Shown piece by piece: positions 37,828-46,549 of a stretch of DNA of 64,000 nucleotides. Under the pieces are notes generated by a model. It saw only the letters and a list, made by a program, of their open reading frames with translations, was not told the origin of the DNA and did not search any database. A program made the translations under genes and the position numbers. Positions within the stretch are counted from its first letter, which is position 1; each line of letters starts with the position of its first letter. Source of the stretch: Legionella cincinnatiensis (GTDB lineage: Bacteria > Pseudomonadota > Gammaproteobacteria > Legionellales > Legionellaceae); contig NZ_UGNX01000001.1 in assembly GCF_900452415.1 (NCBI RefSeq), positions 1,364,001-1,428,000 on the forward strand, written 5' to 3'.

Positions 37828-38480
37828 CCATTAATAAAGCATGTAAGTACTTTGGTGAAGTGCTGGTATTAAACAATTTAGATCTTCATGTTAAAGCACA
37901 TACTGTACTTGGTTTGGCGGGACCATCAGGAAGTGGAAAATCTACATTATTGCGTTGCGTGCAACAGTTAGAAACCTTGGATTCAGGGACAATTGAGGTG
38001 GTAGGGAAAAGTGGTTTCATGTTCCAAGATTTTCAACTTTTTCCTCATATGACTGTAATGCAAAATTTAGTGTATGCACCGCAATTACACCACAAAAACG
38101 TAAATCATGAGGAGCAAGCACATACTTTCTTAAAGAGTTTGGGTATTAGTGATAAGGCATATGTTTATCCCCAACAGTTATCTGGAGGACAAAAGCAGCG
38201 TGTTGCCTTAGCACGAAGTTTGATGATGAAACCCCAGTTGCTACTTTGTGATGAACCTACATCAGGTCTTGATTTAGCAACGATTGATGAGGTGATTAGT
38301 TTATTAAATTCAGTAAAGTCTTTGGGTGTTACGATGATCATTGCTTCGCATGATCTTGATTTCCTAAGCAAAATGGCTGATCGATTAATTATTCTTAAAA
38401 ACGGCCAATTAGTCGCAGATGTAGTTCCTAAAGAATTAGCTGAACCAATAGCACATTTAAAACAATATTATCAGGAGTAA
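37821..38480 (+). CDS. artP: Arginine-type ABC transporter ATP-binding protein
   Basis: A 219-residue ATPase with Walker A GPSGSGKST, Q-loop MFQDFQLFPHMT, signature [14 protein letters not shown] and Walker B LLCDEPTSGLD. It is shorter than typical ArtP/GlnQ (about 240), mainly in the segment between Walker A and the Q-loop. It overlaps the permease by seven bases and is three bases from argG. Confidence 0.82.
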   Translation: MLTINKACKYFGEVLVLNNLDLHVKAHTVLGLAGPSGSGKSTLLRCVQQLETLDSGTIEVVGKSGFMFQDFQLFPHMTVMQNLVYAPQLHHKNVNHEEQAHTFLKSLGISDKAYVYPQQLSGGQKQRVALARSLMMKPQLLLCDEPTSGLDLATIDEVISLLNSVKSLGVTMIIASHDLDFLSKMADRLIILKNGQLVADVVPKELAEPIAHLKQYYQE

Positions 38481-38483
38481 ACG

Positions 38484-39710
38484 ATGACTGAATCCATAAA
38501 AAAAATTGTTCTTGCTTATTCAGGCGGCCTTGATACCTCAGTGATGATTCCCTGGCTTAAAGAACATTATCACCAAGCAGAAATTATCGCGATGGTTTGT
38601 GATTTAGGACAAAATGAAGATTTAGCTGCAATTAAGGAAAAGGCAATTAAAAGTGGTGCTACAAAAGCCTATGTGATGAATGTTCAAGAGGAATTTGCCA
38701 GTAATTATCTCTGGCGATTAGTAAAATCAGGAGCACTTTATGAAAATCAATATGTTTTAGGCACTATTTCTCGACCTTTAATCGCGCAAAAATTAGTTGA
38801 AATTGCATTACAAGAAAATGCAGATGCAATAGCTCATGGAGCAACTGGCAAGGGTAATGATCAGGTGCGCTTTGAATATACGATAAAAGCTTTGGCTCCC
38901 GAACTTAAAATTATTGCTCCATGGCGAATTTGGACGATAAAGTCAAGACAAGAAGCAATAGAATATGCCAAGTTACATGGAATAGAAGTGCCGGTAACAC
39001 CTAAATCTCCTTATTCACGAGATCATAATCTTTGGTATATTTCGCACGAGGGTGGGGTGTTGGAGGATCCAGGACAACCCAAACCGAATGATTTGTTGTT
39101 AATGACAACCGCTTTAGAGCATACGCCCAATCATTCAGAGCTCATACATATTGATTTTGAACAGGGTATACCTGTTGCTCTAAATTCTAAAAAAAGATCC
39201 CCAGTTGAATTGCTGAACGAATTAAATCAAATAGCAGGTGCACATGGAATAGGTGTGGCTGATATTGTAGAAAATCGATTGGTTGGAATGAAAATCCGAG
39301 GCGTGTACGAAGCTCCAGCCGCGGCAGTACTTTATAAAGCACATCAAATGTTGGAAAGTTTATGCTTGGATAGATCAACATTGCATTTAAAACAATCCTT
39401 GCAACACATTTATGCCAATTTTGTATATGAAGGGCGTTGGTTTTCTCATGCTAAAAAAGCATTGGATGCCTTGATCGATGTAACCCAACAGCATATTACG
39501 GGGACGGTGGAGTTGCAGCTATTTAAAGGAAATATTATTTTTGAGGGTATGCATTCACCTTACAGTCTTCATGATCCTGCTTTAGCTACTTTTGAAGAGG
39601 ATAGTGTTTATAATCAAAAAGATGCCGAAGGGTTTATTAATTTATTTTCTTTGTCAGCACAAGTCTATGGCAAGGTACATAAAAGCAAGGAGAATTGTAA
39701 TGAGTCATAA
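38484..39710 (+). CDS. argG: Argininosuccinate synthase
   Basis: A 408-residue enzyme that joins citrulline and aspartate with ATP. The PP-loop [15 protein letters not shown] is at the start, with [13 protein letters not shown] and [10 protein letters not shown] further on. The length is normal for the class. It is coupled to the upstream transporter genes, so uptake and the last two steps of arginine synthesis share control. Confidence 0.95.
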   Translation: MTESIKKIVLAYSGGLDTSVMIPWLKEHYHQAEIIAMVCDLGQNEDLAAIKEKAIKSGATKAYVMNVQEEFASNYLWRLVKSGALYENQYVLGTISRPLIAQKLVEIALQENADAIAHGATGKGNDQVRFEYTIKALAPELKIIAPWRIWTIKSRQEAIEYAKLHGIEVPVTPKSPYSRDHNLWYISHEGGVLEDPGQPKPNDLLLMTTALEHTPNHSELIHIDFEQGIPVALNSKKRSPVELLNELNQIAGAHGIGVADIVENRLVGMKIRGVYEAPAAAVLYKAHQMLESLCLDRSTLHLKQSLQHIYANFVYEGRWFSHAKKALDALIDVTQQHITGTVELQLFKGNIIFEGMHSPYSLHDPALATFEEDSVYNQKDAEGFINLFSLSAQVYGKVHKSKENCNES

Positions 39711-40932
39711 AACTTGGGGCGGAAGATTTAAGAAAGCATTGGATCCCAGAGTGATGCATTTTAATGCCTCATTGCCTGTTGACAAGATACTTTTTAAGCA
39801 CGATATATTGGGAAGTCAGATCCACGCAAAAATGCTTGCTCGCCAAGGACTTATTACGCAGAGTGAAGCGGACTGTATTTGCAATGCTTTGACAGAAATT
39901 GGTCATGAGCTCGAAAACAAGACTCACGAGTTTGATGAGTCTTGCGAAGACATTCATATGCTCATTGAACAATTATTGATTGCTAAAATTGGTGAGGTGG
40001 GTAAAAAGCTGCATACAGGCCGCAGTCGTAATGATCAAGTTGCTTTGGATCTAAGGTTATATTCTCGTGATATGGGATTACATATTAGCCAGCTCTTAAA
40101 TCATTTACTTCATGTTTTAGAAGACCTCGAAAAATGCCATGCTCAGGAAAAAATGCCGGGTTATACTCACTTGCAACAAGCTCAGCCTATTTATTTAGGC
40201 CAATTTTTTGCAGCTTATCGTGCCATGTTTCATCGCGATTTAGGACGTTTGCACGATTGGCACGAAAGAATGAATTATTCCCCTTTAGGCGCGGGAGCCT
40301 TGGCAGGAAGCACTTTACCACTCGACAGAGTATGGGTGGCACAAACTTTGGGGTTTACAGGGATTATTGAAAATACATTAGATGCAGTAAGCGATAGAGA
40401 CTTTATTATTGAATTTTGTTCCGTTGCTGCAATAGTCATGATGCATTTATCACGTTTGACTGAAGATTTAATTCTTTGGGCAACACAGGAATTTGGTTTT
40501 ATCACACTTGATGATGCATTTGCTACGGGTTCTTCTTTGATGCCCAATAAAAAAAATCCTGATGTTTTAGAACTCATTAGGGGAAAAAGTGGTCGTGTTT
40601 ATGGACATCTCATGGGTATTTTAACCGTAATGAAAAGCTTGCCCCTGGCTTATAATAAAGACATGCAAGAAGATAAAGAAGGGTTGTTTGATACTGTAAA
40701 TACATTGAGTGCGTGTTTGGAAATCATGATTCCTTTCTTACAAAGTGTACAATTCAATACGAACCTGATGCAACAAAAGGCTAATAGTGGCTATTTAGAT
40801 GCTACGGCACTTTTAGAATCATTGGTATTGCAAGGAATGCCATTTCGAGATGCACATCATCAGGTTGGGATGTGGGTTAAAGAAGCAATAGAGAATAACT
40901 GTTCTTTAAGTGAAATTATTAAAAATCAATGA
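39700..40932 (+). CDS. argH: Argininosuccinate lyase, short at the C-terminus
   Basis: A 410-residue lyase that releases arginine and fumarate. It starts [13 protein letters not shown], contains [15 protein letters not shown] and the fumarase/aspartase signature [12 protein letters not shown], so the active site is intact. It is about 45-50 residues shorter than E. coli ArgH (457), ending soon after [11 protein letters not shown]; the C-terminal small domain is incomplete and no frameshifted continuation is visible. The ATG at 39700 follows AAGGAG and overlaps the argG end by 11 bases; a longer frame from 39592 is discarded. Confidence 0.9.
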   Translation: MSHKTWGGRFKKALDPRVMHFNASLPVDKILFKHDILGSQIHAKMLARQGLITQSEADCICNALTEIGHELENKTHEFDESCEDIHMLIEQLLIAKIGEVGKKLHTGRSRNDQVALDLRLYSRDMGLHISQLLNHLLHVLEDLEKCHAQEKMPGYTHLQQAQPIYLGQFFAAYRAMFHRDLGRLHDWHERMNYSPLGAGALAGSTLPLDRVWVAQTLGFTGIIENTLDAVSDRDFIIEFCSVAAIVMMHLSRLTEDLILWATQEFGFITLDDAFATGSSLMPNKKNPDVLELIRGKSGRVYGHLMGILTVMKSLPLAYNKDMQEDKEGLFDTVNTLSACLEIMIPFLQSVQFNTNLMQQKANSGYLDATALLESLVLQGMPFRDAHHQVGMWVKEAIENNCSLSEIIKNQ

Positions 40933-40978
40933 GATGTTCTTTAAACAAATCTGCGATTACAAGAGGGGTACTGTTTAC

Positions 40979-41001
40979 ATATCGCGCTTTATGCGCGATA
41001 T
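40979..41001 (+). terminator. Hairpin downstream of argH
   Basis: Perfect arms ATATCGCGC and GCGCGATAT around a five-base loop, 46 bases after the stop codon. No T-run follows. Confidence 0.45.
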
Positions 41002-41057
41002 CGAACCTTAAAAATTCTAAAAAATGGTTCCCTTAGGTTCGCACTTTTGGAAATGGG

Positions 41058-41210
41058 TTACTGAAATCCTGGTTGACTGAGTTGAGATAGTTTCTTCATC
41101 TCTTTTGCGGCTACTTTAATGGTGTTATAGGTCTTCATTAAGATTGCTTCGATATTTTCCAATAATACTTCTTATTTTTTAAAAGTTGCATTAATTGAAC
41201 TACTGGAGTA
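41058..41210 (-). pseudogene. Possible frameshifted gene remnant
   Basis: On the minus strand a frame reading ENIEAILMKTYNTIKVAAKE and ending LSQPGFQ-stop at 41058 is preceded in another frame by TPVVQLMQLLKNKK. The join would be in the A-rich stretch near 41175. The peptide looks coding and helical, but I recognise no family. Confidence 0.25.
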
Positions 41211-41457
41211 ATATTTGTCCTTTTTTGCAGGGGTGTGACCTCAGATTAATGTAAGCAAACAATGACACAATTCACCAAATAGTCATTTTACGCATCACCC
41301 AAAGTATTCTTATTTTGTCTTCCATAAAATTTTATGAATGATCAAGTGGTTTAAATGAACAGATTTACAATTAAGATGTGCTGAAGCAAATCATTAATGG
41401 TGTTTACAAACACTAAATGATCAAATAAAATACAAAAATTAATTTACAGGAAAAGCC

Positions 41458-42375
41458 ATGCACGATAAATTTGAACATTTTAATCAGTTGCCCAATGTTA
41501 TAAAAGGTGAAATCACTAAGTTTTTACCCACCAAAGAGTTCCTAGACCTTTCTATGACTTCAAAAAGTAATCATAATTTGTTCAGAACAAATCAACACTT
41601 AGCACCATTACAGGAGGCTAGAAAATTTCTCCATCAAGTTGTTCGTGGAAATCATGAAGCTGTAGCAGAGATGCTGAAAAAGAATCCGGCTTTAATGCAT
41701 ATCAGGGGACAAGTGACTGATTTATCAGGCCGCAAATTTACCCATATTAGTGGTTTTGAATACGCTATGTGGGCTTTAGATAAGCACATGTGGACGAAGA
41801 TGCTTGATTGTTTACCTAAAACAGCAGAAGGTGAAAAAATAAAGACGGTATTAAGGACACAATATCAAAGGATAAAAGAAACCGGTGTAACCTATGAACT
41901 TCATGGTGTCATCACGCAAACGCCAGAAAAGCATTTTGATTTTGAAGGTACTATTATTAAGGAACTTCAGGAATATGTTGATAAGGATGATGATAATCAA
42001 TGGCGAACTGGTGTTGGCAGTGCTCAAAAATTATTGCCTATTCATGTTGTTTATGAATACTGTAGTGACACGCCCTTTTATCCGGTACCTGATTTTAAAG
42101 AACAACCCAAGTCGTCAACAGAATTTTATAATTGGTTAAATAATGGCGAGAAAGAATCTTGGTTTTGCGAGGGGTCTAAGTTAGGTATTGATTTTTCAAT
42201 ATATAAAGGCTGCCCCCGTGTGGTGGCCGTTGCCGCGTATGTTCTTGCCGGGGCCTGCGTTCGCATCGATTTAAATGCCATAACGGCGCTGGGCGTGGCC
42301 AGAACAAAAGATTTTCTTGCGCTAGAAAATGATCTCAAACCATGTTACTTGTCTGAACACCAGTATAAGAACTGA
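41458..42375 (+). CDS. F-box-like protein, putative effector
   Basis: A 305-residue protein. Residues about 8-45 (FNQLPNVIKGEITKFLPTKE, then LSMTSKSN) look like an F-box, the eukaryotic adaptor to SCF ubiquitin ligases. An ankyrin-like VRGNHEAVAEMLKKNPALMH follows, then TDLSGRKFTHISGFEYAMWALDKHMW, a stretch I associate with a repeated protein family of Legionella and other intracellular bacteria. Residues about 245-285 (VVAVAAYVLAGA) are Ala/Val-rich and their DNA is clearly GC-richer than the rest of the gene. The last codons overlap the antisense reverse-transcriptase remnant. Effector status is inferred. Confidence 0.66.
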   Translation: MHDKFEHFNQLPNVIKGEITKFLPTKEFLDLSMTSKSNHNLFRTNQHLAPLQEARKFLHQVVRGNHEAVAEMLKKNPALMHIRGQVTDLSGRKFTHISGFEYAMWALDKHMWTKMLDCLPKTAEGEKIKTVLRTQYQRIKETGVTYELHGVITQTPEKHFDFEGTIIKELQEYVDKDDDNQWRTGVGSAQKLLPIHVVYEYCSDTPFYPVPDFKEQPKSSTEFYNWLNNGEKESWFCEGSKLGIDFSIYKGCPRVVAVAAYVLAGACVRIDLNAITALGVARTKDFLALENDLKPCYLSEHQYKN

Positions 42376-42884
42376 TATTCGTTAAGCGCTGGGTATATTG
42401 CTGTAACAGTTCGGCGGCATACCCTGCCGCTCGCCTGTCCCAACAAACCTTCAAAAACCATAACAGCAAGTCAATGTAGTGCCAACTTGCGCTTGTTCTA
42501 ACCCACCAATGACACCATCGATGCAAGTAACGTTTGATTTTTAGGGGAGAAACCCCATCGATAACCATCGATTTGACTTGCTCGCGCGCCTTTCTCAAAG
42601 TCCTCGGATGAGGAACGATGTTTGATTCCAAGCTAGGCTGCTCTTCTGATTGACATAGTGTCTCTGCCCCCCACAGAGGATATATTTTGTTCAGATGATG
42701 CTTGATGATAAGCAACATGAGCCACCTGTGTTACATTGGTGTTATCCAGAGGTCGCGTTTCTGGATATTGGATACCTAAAAAGTGAAAACCTTTATCAAT
42801 TGCTCCTATTCGCGTTTTTTTGCCAGATAATTGCAATTTTCTTTCTCGTAAGACCTTCATCAATCGTTGTTTACATCGCTTCAA
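42335..42884 (-). pseudogene. Reverse transcriptase fragment (group II intron/retron type), frameshifted
   Basis: Two overlapping minus-strand frames make one C-terminal fragment. The first has RLMKVLRERKLQLSGKKTRI and GFHFLGIQY, typical of the end of the RT palm in group II intron or related RTs. The second has PHPRTLRKAREQVKSMV, IKRYLHRWCHWWVRTS and ACW-like thumb residues. The frames differ by one and meet near a run of six C at 42667-42672. The catalytic YADD region and everything upstream are missing; the IS4 remnant begins about 50 bases away. Confidence 0.6.
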
Positions 42885-42934
42885 GCTACGCGCTGAAAAA
42901 TCCTCTCATTTTTTTGAATAGCTAAAAAAGGATG

Positions 42935-44176
42935 CAAGCGATGGAATCTTTTGATCTAATAAGAGTTCCTACACAATCATTAGATAAGAACCATGCTTGC
43001 AGATGTATTTTGTCAGAACTTCATTACTAAATCACTTTCTTGGATGCACACAAAGACAAGAAAAAGCATAATCAACGAAGCGAGAAGTTTATTAAAGGGT
43101 CAAACCTACTTAAGTCTGAGTAGTATTGGAAGGAATTTACCTGGAAAGGCAAAAGTAACACATAAAATAAATAGGTGTTGGCGTTTTTTATCCCATAAAA
43201 AACTTTCTCAAAATCAAGTTGCCCTTTACAAAAGCCTGTTCAAAGACATGCTTACGGGGTTAAATGAGCTATTAATCGCAGTAGACTGACGGGTTGTTGT
43301 CGTTCAGATATTCATATGTTACGTGCAAGTTTAGTACACGAAGGCCGCTCAATCCCTATTTATAATGAAATCCACTCCCAGCACGATTTGGCAAAAGAAG
43401 AGATACATACCCAGTTTTTAATTCACTTAAAAGAGATTTTACCGGAAGGGAAGAAAATCATTATTATCACAGATGCAGGCTTCAAAACACCTTGGTTTAC
43501 TCGCGTTAATCAACTCGGTTGGTATTTTCTTGGAAGGGTAAGCGGTACACTAAACTATCGTATGAATACCGACAAAAAATGGAGCCCTATAGCGAAGTTA
43601 CATTCTGACATTGCTCGTGGAGAAACCCAATATTTTGGCATCGGTCAATTGGGACAAGATTCCAAAACACGCACTCACGTTTTATTTACAGGCTATTGGG
43701 GTGAAAAAAAAGGGACGCAAAAATCCCAAACCCAAATATCCCGACGTTGAAAAGAGATATTCTAAAATGTATTCCGAACCTTGGATTTTGGTATCCAATC
43801 TTCATCAAGACCTCTCCTTGGATGTGGAAAATCAACAAGAGACCGTAGCCATTTTGGCACGGGAAGTATATAGCAAAAGAATGCAGATTGAACAAAACTT
43901 CCGAGATGATAAGAGCGAGCGCCTGGGATTCGGTTGGCGGTTTAGTAGGACAAAAGATAAAAACAAAATAAGTCTTTTAATACTCATCACCACCATCGCC
44001 ACACTAATCCTTTGGATGATTGGATTTGCCGCTGAAAAAAAGAAAATTCACTATCACTTTCAAGCAAATACTCTACGTACTCATCGAGTGCTTTCTTTCC
44101 TCTATTTAGCGAAACAGCTAATTATCAATGGATTGAAATGATTAAAAATACGAAAGTTTGACCGTACCATCGCTTG
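42935..44176 (+). mobile_element. IS4-family insertion sequence, decayed
   Basis: The transposase pseudogene is flanked by a 10-base inverted repeat, CAAGCGATGG (42935-42944) and CCATCGCTTG (44167-44176). No convincing target-site duplication is seen next to these, so the exact ends are uncertain. The size (about 1.24 kb) suits IS4 elements. Confidence 0.55.
42993..44141 (+). pseudogene. IS4-family transposase with two frameshifts
   Basis: Three frames add up to one DDE transposase of about 382 residues. Part 1 (42993-43289) ends LLIAVD at a TGA produced by loss of one G: reading TGG restores VDWTGCCRSDIHML. Part 2 begins in the restored frame. It carries the second Asp in IITDAGF and breaks at a run of eight A near 43706-43713, where removing one A restores the final frame. 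Part 3 (to 44141) has the IS4 signature Y-2-R-3-E-6-K in YSKRMQIEQNFRDDK. All catalytic residues remain but no intact protein can be made. Confidence 0.8.
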
Positions 44177-44267
44177 GTTTCAATTAGAGTATAATGAAAA
44201 CTCCCCTTTTTGACTCTGTTTGCAAACGGGAATTTAAAAAAATCAGAGGATCACTCAGCGCGAGGGG

Positions 44268-44290
44268 TTATCCCCAATTTTTGTGGATAA
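44268..44290. promoter_or_regulatory. Paired DnaA-box-like sequences upstream of trpEG
   Basis: TTATCCCCA (44268-44276) and TGTGGATAA (44282-44290, a perfect TTATCCACA on the minus strand) form an inverted pair and can also fold as a hairpin. Function is unknown. Confidence 0.3.
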
Positions 44291-44373
44291 CTTCTTTAAT
44301 AAAGGATCCTCATAGGTGACTGGACTTACGATACAACATTGAGATTCTTGCAGAACAGCATTTTTAAAGTACA

Positions 44374-46545
44374 ATGATAAGCCATCCTAATCATTCTTTG
44401 AGTTTGTTATTTATGTTGCAACACTATAAAACCCAAGGCGGTGTTGAGATTGAGTGTACTCAACAAAGCTTAGATTACACCCAAGGTATAGGAAATCTTC
44501 TGGAACACTTAGATACGCAACGAGGTGCTTTATTTGCTTCGAGTTTTGAATACCCAGGACGTTATACATGTTGGGATATAGGTTTTTATAATCCTCCCTT
44601 GGCTCTTGTATGCCGAAAAAACCTGGTGCAAATCGATGCATTAAATCAACGAGGCCGTATGTTGTTGACGTTTATTAGTCCTTTATTGGCAAAGGAAGAC
44701 TCTTTGCAGCTCGTGACGCAAAACGATTCTGTTGTTCAAATTAAAATTAAAACTTCTGATCAGGTGTTTCGTGAGGAAGAACGCAGTCGTCAGCCTTCTG
44801 TTTTTACTGTCATTCGCTTGCTTCTGGCTTTTTTTAAAATGGAGAATGAATCTTATTTGGGATTATATGGCTCTTTTGGTTTTGATTTAATTTTTCAATT
44901 TGAAGATTTGCAAAAGCATAAAGAACGAGAGTTATCGCAAAGAGATATGGTTCTTTATTTTCCTGATGAAATTTTTGTTGTCAATCATCAAAAAGAAGAG
45001 GCCTTTGTACGCCGTTACGAGTTTCAATTTCAAAACTTATCCACTAAGTCTTTAGCCCGAGAAGGTGTTTCTGTACCGTATGAGGCGTCGCAAAAGCCTG
45101 AAAAAACGTGTGATCATTTGCCTGGGGAATACGCAAAAATAGTCAATATCGCTAAAAATCGTTTTGCTTGTGGGGATTTATTTGAGGTAGTTCCCAGTCA
45201 AACCTTCTATACCCATTATACGGAGTTGCCTTCTACTTTATTCAAACAAATGAGGCAATTAAATCCTTCTCCTTATGGTTTTTTTATTAACTTAGGTGAG
45301 GAAGAGTATTTGGTGGGCGCCTCTCCAGAAATGTATGTGCGTGTACAAGGAAGAAGAGTAGAAACATGTCCTATTTCTGGAACAATTAAGCGCGGTGCTG
45401 ATGCGATTGAAGATGCTCAAAATATCCAAGCTTTACTCGACTCCAAAAAAGAAGAGTCTGAATTGACGATGTGCACGGATGTGGATAGAAATGATAAGTC
45501 ACGAATTTGTGAAGCAGGTTCAGTGAGAGTCATTGGGCGAAGGCAAATTGAAATGTATTCTCGGCTTATTCATACTGTGGATCATGTGGAAGGAGTTTTA
45601 AGAGAAAATTTTGATGCTGTTGATGCTTTTTTAACCCACATGTGGGTGGTAACGGTTACAGGTGCACCTAAAATTTGGGCGCTTAATTTTATTGAAGAAC
45701 ATGAAAAATCACCACGCAAATGGTATGCGGGTGCTGTGGGATGGTTTGGTTTTGATGGCAATTTAAATACAGGCTTGGTATTACGAACCGTTCGCATTGA
45801 AAAAGGAATTGCAGAAATTCGTGTAGGTGCTACTTTGCTTTATGACTCAGTGCCTGAAGCCGAGGAACAAGAAACTCGTTTGAAAGCATCTGCTTTTTTA
45901 GACATCTTGCAGAAAAAAGGAATCAGTGCACACGTTAAACCATCTTTACCTTTAACGGGAAAAGGAAAACGTGTTTTGCTTATTGATCATCAAGATTCTT
46001 TTGTTCATACCTTGGCAAATTACCTCCGCCAAACGGGAGCTGAAGTAAGTACGGTTCGCTTTGATAAGGCATTACATTATTTACAAGAGCAAAAATATGA
46101 CCTTGTTGTTTTGTCTCCTGGCCCGGGTAAACCCAGTGATTTTCATGTTTCAGAAACAATAGCCGCAGTAATTTCTCAAGGCATCCCTTTATTTGGTGTT
46201 TGCTTAGGTTTACAAGGTATTGTTGAGCATTTTGGTGGTGTTTTAGACGTACTTGATTATCCCATGCATGGTAAACCATCAATCGTTAAGGTGACGCATC
46301 CTTCTCGTTTATTTTCTGGCTTGGGTGAGAGTTTTAAAGCGGGTCGGTATCATTCACTTTATGCGCGTTTAAAAACCATGCCTAAAGAGTTGAATGTGAC
46401 GGCAGTAAGCGATGATGGTATTGTGATGGCTGTTTCGCATCAGCATTTGCCGATTCATGCAGTGCAGTTTCATCCTGAAACAATATTATCTTTAGTGAAC
46501 CAAGCAGGAATAAAAATTATAACAAATCTGATGGGGATGATTTAG
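44374..46545 (+). CDS. trpEG: Fused anthranilate synthase (TrpE-TrpG)
   Basis: A 723-residue single-chain anthranilate synthase: chorismate plus glutamine to anthranilate, the first step of tryptophan synthesis. The TrpE part covers about 1-510 (PSPYGFFINLGEEEYLVGASPEMY, CPISGTIKRGAD, VTGAPKIWALNFIEE). The TrpG part begins about 525 (VLLIDHQDSFVHTLANYLRQTG) with nucleophile Cys610 in GVCLGLQG and His700/Glu702 in VQFHPE. This fusion is best known from alphaproteobacteria (TrpE(G)). The ATG at 44374 is used; an internal ATG at 44413 is also possible. No trp leader peptide was seen. Confidence 0.86.
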   Translation: MISHPNHSLSLLFMLQHYKTQGGVEIECTQQSLDYTQGIGNLLEHLDTQRGALFASSFEYPGRYTCWDIGFYNPPLALVCRKNLVQIDALNQRGRMLLTFISPLLAKEDSLQLVTQNDSVVQIKIKTSDQVFREEERSRQPSVFTVIRLLLAFFKMENESYLGLYGSFGFDLIFQFEDLQKHKERELSQRDMVLYFPDEIFVVNHQKEEAFVRRYEFQFQNLSTKSLAREGVSVPYEASQKPEKTCDHLPGEYAKIVNIAKNRFACGDLFEVVPSQTFYTHYTELPSTLFKQMRQLNPSPYGFFINLGEEEYLVGASPEMYVRVQGRRVETCPISGTIKRGADAIEDAQNIQALLDSKKEESELTMCTDVDRNDKSRICEAGSVRVIGRRQIEMYSRLIHTVDHVEGVLRENFDAVDAFLTHMWVVTVTGAPKIWALNFIEEHEKSPRKWYAGAVGWFGFDGNLNTGLVLRTVRIEKGIAEIRVGATLLYDSVPEAEEQETRLKASAFLDILQKKGISAHVKPSLPLTGKGKRVLLIDHQDSFVHTLANYLRQTGAEVSTVRFDKALHYLQEQKYDLVVLSPGPGKPSDFHVSETIAAVISQGIPLFGVCLGLQGIVEHFGGVLDVLDYPMHGKPSIVKVTHPSRLFSGLGESFKAGRYHSLYARLKTMPKELNVTAVSDDGIVMAVSHQHLPIHAVQFHPETILSLVNQAGIKIITNLMGMI

Positions 46546-46549
46546 AAGC

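Larger units (their letters stand above)
40933..41457. other. Intergenic region between argH and the F-box-like gene
   Basis: 525 bases. It holds the argH hairpin (40979-41001) and a possible gene remnant on the minus strand (41058-41210). The final 200 bases are AT-rich leader for the next gene with no promoter I can name. Confidence 0.55.

Noticed and set aside
42695..42925. Plus-strand 76-codon frame
   Set aside because: Antisense to the reverse-transcriptase fragment, which has recognisable motifs.
44212..44373. trp attenuator/leader peptide
   Set aside because: No short frame with tandem Trp codons and no alternating terminator/antiterminator hairpins.
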